Position numbers and translations under genes: made by a program. Positions 11,331-23,900 of a stretch of 64,000 nt of DNA are shown in pieces. The stretch is from Opisthorchis felineus (lineage: Eukaryota; Platyhelminthes; Trematoda; Opisthorchiida; Opisthorchiidae). The stretch is taken from contig SJOL01007044.1 of the NCBI GenBank assembly GCA_004794785.1, forward strand, positions 932,668 through 996,667. The letters are read 5' to 3'. How positions within the stretch are numbered: the first letter of the stretch is position 1; each line of letters opens with the position of its first letter. Under the pieces are notes generated by a model that had not been told where the DNA came from, did not search any database, and was given only the letters and a program-made list of their open reading frames with translations.

Positions 11331-13096
11331 GCGTTACCATATTAGTGAAGCTGGCAGTCGGGTTACAAGTGGAGTAAGGCCCTACGCTTGGAATGGTCAC
11401 AGTGGATACATTTATCGAATGAAGGTTTATTGATTGCTTGGTCCCAGAGAGTCGAACCGCAATCTTGTCCCCATACGGGGTTAACTAAACTGATCAAGGC
11501 AGAACAAAAGGATTCACCAAAGTATTTTAACGATATTCGTGGGAATTCATCCGACACAGCAGCCCGATGGCTTTTCGAGGCAGAAAGTTACACTAGTTAC
11601 TCTAGTTATCTCCGGCATATATCTATATCCCGGGTAAAACGGTTGGCTGAAAATCCGTCATCAACAGCCGATGAATTGCACCCATTTTACATTCTTGTTA
11701 ACTAACCTATAACCATTTACCAACTGGATATGTGAGACCCTGCAAATATCAACAGGACAACCTCTAGTATATCTCAGCATATCACGGAATGCCCTACTGT
11801 AATGCTCAGTTTCGTTGCGACGGATTCGTTCCAAATGACGTGGGCGCAATCCGGCTGCGAATAACCCCATCGGCATCTCAGCTTTCTTGATTGAAATTGC
11901 GGGTTATTTCCTTGTAAAAATAGCAAAAAACGAATGGCCACTGCTTCTCAAGTTTCAGTATTCTTACCCTCGGTGACTTTATCTGCTAGTGCGGTTTGAA
12001 GCAACCTCGTTAGTGTTTCGGACAAGCATTCTCTCTTACGAAGACTGGTCTGCCCGGAGAGCATCACCCTAGGGGAAAAATGTAAAGATTAAAATGAAAG
12101 GCAAGTTAGGTGTGCAAGCATTATGGTCCGTTTAATCTCGGTTGGCACCCTGTTCGACTATCTGAGGATAAACCCCCTTTTTAGTTACTCTCCAAGGGGG
12201 CCAGTTCATTTGTAAAGACCCGATGCGTGATACATACGAGACAACGAGACCAGTAGAGGGCAAAGTTCATAGATCTTTTGTTGACTTTCTTTTAAATTAC
12301 TTAAGGAAAAAGTAGATCTTCCAATGTTTCACCGCAAAATGCCTCCACCGGACTAAACTTTTGATAAAATTTCCGTCTTTACAAGTATGCATTCGTTGCA
12401 CAAAAATTGTGCACGCACCAGAAGTATGGCAGGATCTAATGCTGGTAGTTTCCCTCTAGTGCTATTTGATTACAGACTTTGTAATTAACGAAAACAGACG
12501 CACCGAAGAGTTTTCTAGCCCGGTTGCCCCCTACTAAACTCTCAGCGACGCTACGCAGATTAGAAATACCTGAAGCGAGCATACGAAGTTTTAAGATATC
12601 CAGAGGAAGCCAGTGAGTCGAATCTAATCATCGTAATTAATGTTGCAAACCTCTTGCGTTGGAAAGCAAAATTAAAACACGCCGAAGAAACAGCGGAAAA
12701 AAAATGTTGTCAGGTCCGGGATGTACAGGCACATTCTACTCAGCAAAAATGAAAAACAAAGTATACGTGAGTACGACACTGCATACTACTGTATATCGTT
12801 TTCACAGTCTTCGCCTATCGTTGAATTTTCTCAGCTGCACTTGTCCGATTATCGTGCCTTAACAACAAACTATCATAAGGGAACAACGAAACGTCAGACA
12901 CTGCTATAAGCGGTAATTACGAATAATCCACTACTGTTAAAAAGTCAGCTATTGAGACTTTTCAGTATTCTGGAACGGAATAGTTAATTGAGTTAAAACC
13001 TTGGGGCTATTTGTCCATCCAAATGATGCAGTAAGAGGAAAAATGCTGCAGTGTCGACATTGCTTTTATGTCAAAACCAAAAAAGTAATGAGTAGT
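11331..13096. other. Intronic stretch, no gene recognised
   Basis: A 105-codon plus-strand frame at 11388-11705 and a minus-strand frame at 11661-11876 show no recognisable domain. The former overlaps the probable upstream end of the degenerate LINE, so it may be antisense element sequence. Nothing else was identified. Confidence 0.4.
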
Positions 13097-13290
13097 CTTC
13101 GACAGCCCACGACCGGTTTCGCCCTTTTTAGGGCTCATCAGGCAGGCGCGATATCTCGAATATCGTAGCAACTGGAACATGAGGCGGCCTGATGCAGCAC
13201 ATTCAGTTGCATGGAAACATCACAAACGAGAGATTCGGCTGGGTTCCAGGTGAGTCTCTCGCAAAACCAAATTGATTTGCAAATGAGTGT
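13097..13290 (-). mobile_element. Hammerhead-bearing repeat, copy 1
   Basis: This segment shares a hammerhead end and a body with a second copy at 32.56-32.91 kb. Similarity starts abruptly at cttcgacag on the left and runs through a body containing cgcgatatctcgaatatcg, gaggcggcctg and the segment encoding, on the minus strand, the shared peptide LTWNPAESLVCDVS. In this copy the hammerhead is joined directly to the cgcgatatctcg end of the body, while in the second copy an inverted body unit lies between them. The right boundary is imprecise. No protein-coding capacity is evident beyond the chance open frame. I infer a small non-autonomous retroelement or a PLE terminal repeat. Confidence 0.68.
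13105..13147 (-). ncRNA. Hammerhead ribozyme, copy 1 (minus strand)
   Basis: All core elements are present on the minus strand: CUGAUGA (plus 13141-13135), stem II GCCC/GGGC with loop UAAAAA, GAAA (13120-13117), a self-complementary stem III ACCGGU (13117-13112) and C17 at 13111, so cleavage would fall between 13111 and 13110. Stem I pairs six positions (13142-13147 with 13110-13105), including two G-U pairs. Stem III has three pairs and no loop, a design known for hammerheads that act as dimers or in longer transcripts. Ribozyme identity follows from the conserved core. Activity is not shown. Confidence 0.85.
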
Positions 13291-16200
13291 ATTTCTTGAT
13301 AATGAGTAATCTATTAAGTTAGGTGTCCTGGGCTTACTCCCTGAACTGCTTTTGGTTGTCGACGGACAAGTGAAGAACTTAACATTGGAAGCTGCTCTAA
13401 CCACCCTAGTGGTCTCAGTGAAATTCTCTTCTAGCCGTGTTGGCAGAACTGGAACAGCGGGAACTCACCAAACCACGGTGTTGTGGACAATGCTTCAAAG
13501 CAAATGAAGAGTTCAGCTGAAAGACATCAACTCGTTACACCACCATGTATATTGACCAAATATGTAACTAAAAGACAGTGGTTTACAAGTATTTTACCTT
13601 CAACCGCTTGATTCATTCTCACTCAACACTTTTAAATAGTGGTCAAAAAGATAAAATCAGGGATTTATATCCCAATCCACAGTTATTCACCTGTTGGGAT
13701 CAGGTCTCATTTATGAGTAAAAGTAATTATTCTAAGCTTGAGTACTGCTCGATTCCACATACAAGAGTTTTTAAACAGTCATTTGCTCACTACACAATCT
13801 GCAGCTAGTATCTGGGGGACTCACGTGAATACAAATCTTTGAGAAATACTTAGGTAAAATATTCAAAAGAGAAGTGAGGTTGGCCTAAAATTTTCACTGG
13901 GAATGGTTGCACTCATTGAAACAGTGGGTAAGTACGACACTCAGAGTACAGCAAAATCTGCCTTCCTGAAAGGCCACCATGGGCATAAAATTATGTACCA
14001 TGAACGCTTAGACTTGTCACTCCCGTAGTTTAGAAAATTTGCCACCATAAGTAGTGCTCACCCGCATTATTTTGTTGCCCGTTGGTAGTTCTACACGTGG
14101 GGAAACAGAATTTGATGGCAAAGTCAGGTTACTTGTAAAATCACCTTTTCAATGAGCAGATGTCCGTAACGTTTGGACAGATCCGTCCCTTGTTATCACG
14201 AAGAAACTGAGGGATGTCTCGACTATAGTTTCGGACTTCAGACATTCAAACTACTCTTTTCTGGACCCAAGGGACAAACGTCGTCTTGAGTGAACAACTT
14301 ACACATCATCGGTGACCAAACTGAGACTAAACCGGTCATTAAAGAAACTGGGAAAAGAATGGAACTATTAAAAAGTGAAGCAAGTGCAAAATCGCACTTA
14401 ACCCATACTTCTAATCAACCGGTTTCCAGACGGATGAACACGTCTTTGAGGGTAAATTTCATAAAAGACAAACGATGAAACCACTTCTCATCCACTCAGC
14501 TAGACGGACGAGTTTACATGGAGCTCATCTACTCAGTAATCCGTTTTACTGAAAGATAAACGAAAGTTCGCGAACTTTACTAGTCTAGTCAAGCAGGCCT
14601 TTGTGACTCACTCCATACTGATTGAGTCTACATTCATTAAAAAACTTTCCTGACAAGCTTGTCCCGTTAATTGTATTCTTTAAGTCAACACACGCAGAAT
14701 GGTTTGATCTACCTTTACAGACAGCAATTTTTTACTCCTGTTTGTTAATTACTTCTAGTTTTTTAGGCAAACGGGACACGAAGATGCCCCATAAGATTGG
14801 GATCAAATTGGACACCAATCAAAAGGTATTTCTGACTATATGGAGTATTGTATTGTGACACTAATCCCTGCTTAATAAAAATGCTTCCTGTCGGTGGAAT
14901 ACGGCATAATGCGGACAGTTCTTTTAGAAACGTTGGGTTCAAGAAACAGAGCAGTACGTACCGCTAAGTGGTGATATGGAGCTCAAGTAAGGACATATAA
15001 GTCAGTGCCACAAAGTTAGCTGATCCCGATAATTATGTTTCAACCGTCAATTTTACGACTGTCACTAGGAGGTTCCAAAAGTGAACCGAAATCTTGTCAA
15101 ACTCCCGGTTCACTGCAAGTTCATTAGGACCCTGAGTTTGCTGACTGGTTCGGCAAGTGCTCAGTTCACTGGTGCGCTAAAGGTCAAACGTTTTTAGTGG
15201 CGAGACATTTGCATGCAAGTCGCCAAGCTCAGTGAACGGATCAGCAGCTTCCTGATCTACGAACCTCTAACGACTACAACGGAAACGACCATTTAACTTA
15301 GGAAAAACAATAAAGCCGAACAGTAAATAAGCTCTAATTATGATTACTTTTCAACCAGCAGTTCGCGGTTAATTTGCCATTCCGTGCCCTCGTATATTTA
15401 TTTGAACAGCCTATTTTCCTCGAAATTCGTGTTAAATTTTGAAGCCTCGTGTCAAATAAATTACTCCTCAATTTTCTTTGTAGACAATTCACTAAAGCAC
15501 TGAAAGAAGTGGATTTGAGTGAACGATGCGTTAGACATCTCTGCTGAGCGGAACGTTTTCTGCAGCGACCTTTCATTTGACATTGATTGACGGACGGCAC
15601 TAGTTTAGACCTTCTAGTAGTGTCCTCTCTTTGGGAGCACCGAAAACTTATGGACGAGCAAAATGTTCTTTCGTCCACCATAAAAAGTCAGATCTCGAAA
15701 ACTAGAGTAGCTGCAAAGTAGCCAGATCTGTATCGGAAAAGATTTTGAATTAACAAGCCCCTTAGGATGGCTGTTTTATACGGACATTCCGAGCCGTCTA
15801 ACGCTCCAAATTCAGTCGCTTGCGTCGACTGATTTTTCGTCGACACTCACTCTTTGCTCAAAGTAAACCAGCCAAACAATTATTCCATTGGAATACCTCA
15901 AACGAACACTGCCCATTGGGATTTTGAATACTTTCACAGCACCCGGTCGGTTTCACCTCCGCTGCACACAGGCCGCCTTGGCACGATGTTCGGGATATCC
16001 CAGTAGTCCACTGATGTTTTCTGCCGTCCGGTGGCCTAATTAGGCTGCTGAGTCATCATAAGACCAAGTCACCTAAGAAACACAAGAGCCTTTAAAAAAG
16101 TCCGTCATACGTGGACAACGTGTATGACTGCTATTCAACGAAAGGAGTCCACCGAGGTGACTGTGTCAAACGACATCCAAACACACGGCACCAGCTGGGT

Positions 16201-18499
16201 CAAAAACTCATGCTACCCGGTATCAATTGCCGAAATTTGCGTCGCCATCACTGCCCCTATACAGGAAGAAAAGACAGATATTCCTTTAGGAATCGACATG
16301 CCTGAGGTCCACTGGGTGAATTTAAATTGCTCCATGCACACAACATGCAATCCATCATCCCGCTTTCAACAAGCAAAAATGGATTACGTTTCTTCTGCAC
16401 CTCACTAAGCCAACAGGATTGTCAGAACTCATCAATATTCCCAGACACAGTCGAAAAAAGTCCCCCCTTCTTCACATTGAAGCCAGATATCTTGCCCATA
16501 GTTTTCTCACCGTCAATTTGTGCCATCCTTCAGCTGCCCGATTTGGCAAGTTTTTTTAAACGTGTGTTATTCGGACAGGTTTCCCCACGTGTGCGAAACC
16601 GGCTTCTGGGCTGCGTACACAAACAAACCACACCGGAGTGTTTCCGCACAATATCTGAAAGCCGCTCGTCACCAGTTATAATGTTTTCTGAGCACCAGCA
16701 TTTTGTCTAAAATATTTGAAATTTAGGGGAAGAGGTAAAACTTTAAAGTTTCGTCATACGGATGGGAAAGTAAATGTTGTAGACGAATAAAAACTCGGGC
16801 ACTAGATCGATTATTGAACACTTCATGATTAGCTGGTCTTACTTTGTTTACCTCGACGAATCAGAAGGGTTACGTACTCTAGCGATATTCACTGCGTGTG
16901 CGATTCCCGCTGCAGGTCCTCCATCATCCGTTTCACAGTAGACCACATTTTGATTAATCCAGTAAACAAATTACAGTAAAATGTCCAACAGATTTGTGAA
17001 TCCACATGATGAAACTTGGTTACTGCGAACCACAGATGGCAAAATCCTAAGTAGACCATCTGGGTCCTCCAACTAAGAAATCACCCTTCCCCACCCCTGA
17101 AGAACGAGATCAAGGGACACTAAATGCTCTATCTAACTGGCCATCTGCAATCACTTTTGCTGCTCAGCCCTTCTTACCGTTAACATCATTGCGGGCTTGC
17201 TACGCAAAAGTGAAGGTCTAAAACCCTAGACGTGACAGAAGATAATGTTCTTAATAAATTATTCCCCAACCAACCACAGCAGTGAATTCGCAATGCCTCA
17301 ACTGCAGGCCACTAGATGTTTTTTACCAGAACCGGGTCAACTGGAGGTAAGAACTCAATTCTGGGACATATCCAACCAGTTAGCCAATTCCCTTGTGGCT
17401 ATAGATAAAATTAAGACAGGCTAGTCAGAATTCGTCCTCAGTACCGTAGAGACCCCGTCGCATCTTAATATAGAGATGTTTGATCAGACAAAAAGTTCCC
17501 GGACTCGACCGTTTTATAAGACTGGAGGCCTAGAAAACACGTCTCAGATTCTACCTAATAAGACCAAATTTCCAATAAGAAAGAAACAGAGTTCATGATG
17601 GGGACAAAATCTTAAACAAACGAAAAACTAAAGTTCTGAAAGACATATGATTATGTCATCAGCACATTACGCGAAAGTCAAACACCGACAAGTACAGCGA
17701 ATGTTGAACTACCCGGGATTCGCCGATCAGTGCGCTTCACTCATGAAACAGTGAACCCTCCTCGACGCGTAATTCCCAGATGGCTCAACGGAACACTAAG
17801 GCCAGGCATAAAGTATCCGTGCATACGCTACCTACATGAAAAGCCCCAGTTCTCCGACGATATATGTAGTTTTCAAGTCAGCAAAATATGGATGTGCCCC
17901 TTGGTGTTGCTTTCTCGTTTTCCAACGTTCCTTTGCATGAAATGACTCACTTTGTTCAGTAATCCCAAATCAGATTTTATAGATAATACCTTACTTTTTT
18001 GTCCGTGACAGAGAAGTGATGAGCTCTCCAGAAGGGCCATTTCTGGCCGGCATTTGTCAGTAAGGCATTACACACATTCTTGATAAGAGCAGCCAAATAG
18101 TCATCTTCTTATCTTCGATACTTTCAAGAGAGTTGCACTATTCCTTACTCCTCAATCTCTCGTTAGAGGATCTAAAAAATTTCAGCTCGTTATATGCTGC
18201 ACTAAGATTCAATACACAGAATGAGTGTAATGGTACTTTCCGTTTCTTGACTTTGCGTCGACCAGACAGAATGCTTCAGGTATAGTGTGCCATAAGGAAA
18301 ACTGATCTGATCAATACAAGGATTTCCATAGTTTCTTTAGCATGAAATTTATTGTATCTCTGTCCAACAGCACCTAAACGATCGGCATTCACGACACCAG
18401 TCATGTGGAGTTAACAGATTTAACGAGAACGATAAACAAAAATGGACTCTTAGAGAACCTGTTGAGAAGTCACGCTTTCAGACGTCTGGTAAGAAGTCG
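13291..18499. other. Intronic stretch, no gene recognised
   Basis: The longest frames are 15334-15681 (minus, 115 codons) and the overlapping plus-strand frames at 16111-16710 (up to 127 codons). The latter lie in a more GC-rich stretch and could be an old element or a decayed exon, but I cannot match them to a family. No RNA gene was seen. Confidence 0.4.
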
Positions 18500-20900
18500 A
18501 CAATTTTAAAGCCCGGCATATTTTCGCTTTGAACACAAAGGCTTCTTCAGACCCAGGGAGTAATTTACCAAGCTGGTCGAGTTTTAAGGCAGGTGGAGAA
18601 TAAATCAGCAAGGGACTGTTTCGACTATCACGCTAGATTAATGTTGTGGGTTAAGGTGGTTGCCTAAATCTTACGGTTGATGGGTTGAGGGAATTTCAAA
18701 TCAGTTTCGATCGGGTCCTTTTTTGGGTCCTTGATCTGCCGGCCCAAGGCGCTCCGCCTGAGAGTTCATCTTAGGTGCCACTTGTAACATTTGTCGATTT
18801 GTCCTAGTAGGTAAGTGGTAAGACAGGTTTGCTGGAAGGGGGTGAGATTACGAGGAATTTTTGGTCGGCCTGGTTTATGGACTTCAGATCCAGGTCACTG
18901 CTATTAATGACTCCTCTTTGCTGATAAACGCACACCATCACGAGTGATCTAAAACCGTTCTTTACACGCTTGCTAGTTCTACGGCTTCAATTTTATTCAC
19001 ATTGGCGATTTCAACCGCCTCGGTCATCATTCTCTAGGGCCTGAACCGTAGTTCCTGTCTCAGAACTTCAACATCTTCTAAATCTACTTTGTGTTCCGTG
19101 TCTATTGCATGTCCCATCATTGCTGAGTCTTTCGGTAAAGCGTCTCTCGCTGGCCTGTTTGTTTTTTTCTTGTGCTCGCTGATTCTGGTGTAAAGTTCTC
19201 TGGCACTTAGTCCAGTCGTTGCATTTAATTTTGCAGACACAGTCCCTGTTTCTGTTCGCCGGGAGATGATCATCCAGTTGCACCAGCGCAAAGCTCAGAC
19301 TACTTCCTTTCTGGAACGCTGCTCTAACGTTAGGCGTTTCTGGACCCTTCTAATGGCTCCGGATTTCCCTGGTTTATGTGGAATAACAGCAGTCCCAATC
19401 CGTTGCCTGTTAGGTTTCGCCAGCGGTACGAATACCCATCTTTATTGACGTCCAGCCAAACTAGCCGGATATCCACTATGCACGAGATTGTTCTTTACTT
19501 CAATTTGGACCAGTGTCCTTCCGTACACCTGTCTGTTGCTTGGCTAATTATTGATGGAGCTATGAGGGCGAATACCGAATTTGAATGGACGGACAATTAG
19601 TTCAAGATAGCCCCGGTGTCGGTGGGCATCTGATATACTAAGGTTTATAGTTTCCGACCGATTTCATATGTAATGCAATCTGAGAAGGGTAGTGCACCCG
19701 AAGTCGAGTGCGTGGATTGTGGGGATTCAGGTCATTCAGGTAGTTGTAAAACTCACTAACCTTGCCTCGATTACACACGACGAAAGTGTCATCTACATAA
19801 CGCCAAAATATATTGGGTGGGTATGGGAAGCTTTCGGTTCGAAATCTTCCGTAGAAACGTTTGCCATAACCGATGATATTGGAGATTACATTGCTAGACT
19901 TTGTTCTCGAACGTAAACTGTGGAGTCAAAAAGGAAGTCAGTGAGACTGAGGTACGCTCTTTCTTCATTTCATTTAGCTTAGCTGTGTCCGTTCTGAAAG
20001 GTTCTTGGTAGTAGTAATTGGTTGACTGTTTCTAAAGAATGCTCTTTAAACGCATTTGTATAAAGCGAGATGACACTGAAAATCACTAAAATGTCTTGTT
20101 CCACGAGGAAACCCTCCACCACATTGGCAAGGTCATGTAAATTCTTAATAAAATTATTTAATCTTCCGGCCTAGGATTTTAGAATATCTGCCAGCTCTTG
20201 GGGTGACGAAACTATTGCGTCTACTATTGGTCGCACCGGGGTATTTCGTTCACTGATTATTGGAAGGCCGTAAGGCCGTGGTTGGAAAGTAATTTTGTGG
20301 TACAATCTTTACCATCTACCTTGCTCTAAGTGGCTTATCACGGACCGTGAATATCCGCCGACTTCAACTTTACTTCTATTCATTATGGACCTAGTATTCT
20401 CTCCCTACCGATCTGTCCTCAACTTGGTAGTGCTTGACCTTCTGTAGATAAATATCCTCGCTCATAACCACAATGGCCTTGCCCTTATCCGCCTATCACT
20501 ATGTTGTCCACCTGTTCTACGCTATATAGGACTCTCTGATCTGCGGGTGCTCCTGGTTGCTAGAAGTTAAGTACGGTGAACAACTGTAGCGCCTCTGAAA
20601 GAAGTATCTGAAACACAAATTCAACGCTAGGAATAATTTCTCCCACCCTTATAGCCATTTTACTTACCACGAAATTCAAGCCCTTCGCTGACGGACAACC
20701 CTCTTCCTCGCTTAGCGGTTTACCTGATACATTTACTACACTGCAATAGCTTGTAAGTTATTCAAACTTCATTATAGGCCCACTGGGAGTCTGAGTCGAG
20801 TCTACCACTGTAGTGTTGTCCCGGAACGACTTTCACTTCTGTCGCTTTGGTGTTCAGTAGATCAAAATATGTGGTAGAGAATGCGTTCTAGAGATCTTAG
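18500..20900 (-). mobile_element. Degenerate Penelope-like element (RT plus GIY-YIG remnants)
   Basis: On the minus strand the order of PLE landmarks is preserved through many stops and frameshifts. DKGKAIVVM (about 20490-20463) is the N-terminal ADKG box. GLPIISERNTPVRPIVDAI (about 20272-20215) is the PLE form of RT motifs 1-2. DILVIFSVISLYT (about 20098-20058) is motif A. FWRYVDDTFVV (about 19806-19773) is the catalytic YVDD box. After this come CVCKIKCNDW and, in the next frame, ARELYTRISEHKKKTNRP and HKVDLEDVEVLRQELRFRP (19290-19034), the C-terminal GIY-YIG endonuclease region, continuing past a stop as MMTEAVEIANVNKIEAVEL. PLEs are reverse transcriptases found in many animals. This copy is long but inactive. 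Confidence 0.85.
18511..18556 (-). ncRNA. Hammerhead-like remnant downstream of the PLE
   Basis: Minus strand: CUGAAGA (plus 18550-18544), a CUUUG/CAAAG stem II and GAAA (18525-18522) occur in hammerhead order, at the 3' side of the PLE coding remnant where PLE hammerheads are expected. One base appears to be missing from the 3' side of stem II, since a further G would extend pairing to GCCUUUG/CAAAGGC. The stem III and position-17 region does not fit well. I treat it as a decayed or coincidental motif. Confidence 0.28.
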
Positions 20901-23900
20901 TTGAGCTGACAAGTGTGTGACGGATATCACATAAACTTTGCTTAGTTAAATAGATATTCTGTTTGGGAATGTCTTCGTCGCTGAGATCACTCGGTCAGAA
21001 GCCGGTAACTTATGTGGTAGCTTAACCAGCAGTGAAGTGGGCATTAAGTTTTGATTCAAGCATCTTTCACTGAATATGCCGTGATTCTCCCAGTTTTCTT
21101 CCAACCTCGCCAACCTGATCATAGTCGCTTGACAATTTGCGAACACGTGATTCGTGGTTGTTTTCAACCAACTGGACAAAGTTTGGCCGCATGAATAGTC
21201 ATTGCGACTGTTGGTTTTTCACTCACAAAGATGCGTTACCAATTGTGATGCAGATATAAAAGTTCTCACGATTCAAGAGTTTTGTTGAATATTTGTTTCG
21301 CTAAGTGACTCTATTTGAAATGCAAACCTTTTACCAGAAACCATCTAATATTGATAAACTCTACTAATGTGGTTAAATGAGGAATATCCTTACCTCTCAC
21401 AGCGGCCTGTCAAAACAACCCCACAGATTGAAATTTATTTCTAAACTTGTCGACAGTGCAGCCATTCTGGAAGATCTTGCCGTCCCCGTATATTCAACGT
21501 TGATTTTAAAAACTTAGACAAAAACCAAATCAAAGGTGCACTGCTACAGACAAGTTTGATAGTTTCACTCTTTCCTCTAAACTGTTTTACGTTTTACAAA
21601 ACAGTGAAAATAGTGAAACTAAATCCTGCCTAACCAGTCTTATTGACGTTCCTAAATGGGTAGTCTCCATAGAAACATATACATCATCGTACATAAGCAA
21701 ACCTACAACAGCAGGAATTATAACCTGTTCAGAAATAAGCGAATGTCTAGATAACTGCCCCAGCAATTTCGTGGAGCCCACAGACTTACGGTAATCAAAA
21801 CCGAACGTGTGAAGGAGACATTATTGACCAACCAGTCCAACCAGTGTTGCAAATGGCATATGGATCGTTAGATCATGAAATTGCAGCAACATTTGAGAGT
21901 AAAGCTGTTTTATCTTTTTACGTTTACCCTAGGATTTGAAATATCAATGGGTAGAGGTTTTAAAAGAGCTTCTTGTAGCGTCTTCTTCATTTATGTAAAG
22001 CATGGCCGTCAATTTACCTATATTTTCCTCGTCTAGGCGTCTCCGTTTCACAAAACAAGAAGGCATCAATCGTAAAGCATAACTATAATCAACGTTCCAC
22101 AATAAGTGAAGCAATAGAGCATCATTTCAAACTGCGCTCCTCAATAGGATAATGTTAGCACTCTGGTAGTTGACCGTGTGGAACATCAAGCCCCACGTAT
22201 TTTGATATTGGTGTTTTCAAGACTAATGCATAATTTGTGTCAGTGCTTGCACGTGATCGGCGACACTCTGACTATTACGCAGGGTTGCTGCCTGTTGGCA
22301 TGTTATACAAATTTTATGACAACATTTTTCAGCACAAACTGGATTATTATCTTTGAGGTATGTGGCACGGGTCCCAGCATCGGCTACCAGCAGACTTGAA
22401 AACGAGACGATGGGGCTTTAATCGATTTACGTCTGCCTCCAATTTATGAACATTGTTCACCTAAGAAAGTATTTGTGGTAAATTTTGGACAAAAAGTTTG
22501 GAAACGCACTCTTTGCGGCCCTTTTTCACCTGCTTCTTGGAGGCCGTTCACAAGTGATGCATGAAGTTAACGGCAGACTATCTCGTNTATATAGAGGTCA
22601 AACAACCAGACGACTGTTCAACCAAATGCCTGTGTGCCTCGTAACTGGCTTCCAGAAAGTTCACTAGGATAAGAATTCGCTAGCCTGAACTCTGTCTTCA
22701 AAAGCGGTTCGGGCGCTATCGCGGAGACAGCCCACTAGTCGGAAGATTGGATTATGTGCACCTAGCAACATGAGTTAATTTTTAGCCAAACACAATTAGC
22801 TCTTCGACCACTGAATTATTATTCTAACCGAAAACGTTTTACACCTAAGCAATTTTTTAGGCTCTACCTGTTTGTCCAAGTTTGATGCGGAGATATCAAA
22901 AAAGCACATTTCACTCGATCTGTCTTTTTTAAGTTCCGTGGTGAAAGATTCCATATAAAAGCATAATCCTCGACAAGTCATCACGCAAACATATACGTCA
23001 ATAAATCTAAAAAATCTGTCCTGCTAATGTGATTAACACACTCTCGGTGAGCTAAAAGACGGGGAGCGTTGGTAAGAAGTTCGCCCAGCCATTCGCACAC
23101 ACTCAGGTGATGCAGCAGGTTGGTAGGAAATGTCTCCTTTTCTTGTACCGTGTATTGCTGTTTTCTGCAGTACATGGTGGAATTTAAAACAAAACATAAA
23201 ATGGTACATTTGTTGTTTCGTAATTTAGTTCTTCTACTTTACCTTGAAACTCCAACTACCAAAGACGTCAGTGATTGAGGTGTATTGTATGCCATCGGAC
23301 GATTCTCCGTCCGGTTAGCCATAAATAAGTTGAATTAGCAGTTGATCTGGAACAGCCAGTGATCCATCTGTATCAATCAGATATTTGTTACCCAGTTTGT
23401 AACCAGGGAAGAAAATATTTCAGATAACACAAAAATGCATACAGTTGGTGATTGTGTTTGAAAATGATATACCAAAGAACTCCGGAAAACATCTGGTAAG
23501 TGTCTTGAGTCTCTTTTGTCTACAATCTTCATGACAAGCAAGCCAAACTACGAAGATATTTGCCTAATAGTAAGGTTCTGTTTTTGAAGAAAGTTGGAGC
23601 CCTACTTGAATTCACCTGTGTTTTACTGCAGCGTCATCATAGTGAAGAAATTGAATTTCGGCAAAACAACTATTCATATCCGCTTAAAAATCCGGTCATA
23701 ATTCTAGAGTCAAGATTTGGCACCCACAAATGTTATAAATGTAAGTTAGTCAGATTTGTCTGACAAAATGCTTGTACTGGGAAAGCCTAGTTTTCCTCAT
23801 GCTTTTTGAAATTGCTGTTAGCAGCATGTTTTTGGGCTAACAAATATGCAAATATAGGACTGTAAGCGTGTCCGAATTCTTAGCTTCGGTGAGAAAAAAT

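Noticed and set aside
13138..13404. Minus-strand frame of 88 codons sharing LTWNPAESLVCDVS with the frame at 32758-32967
   Set aside because: The shared peptide comes from the DNA repeat that also carries the hammerhead. The frames have different ends, no domain, and sit in opposite surroundings, so they are not genes.
16740..16775. GACGAAAC plus the palindrome ACTTTAAAGT on the minus strand
   Set aside because: Stem III looks good but there is no CUGANGA box upstream, so it is not a hammerhead core.
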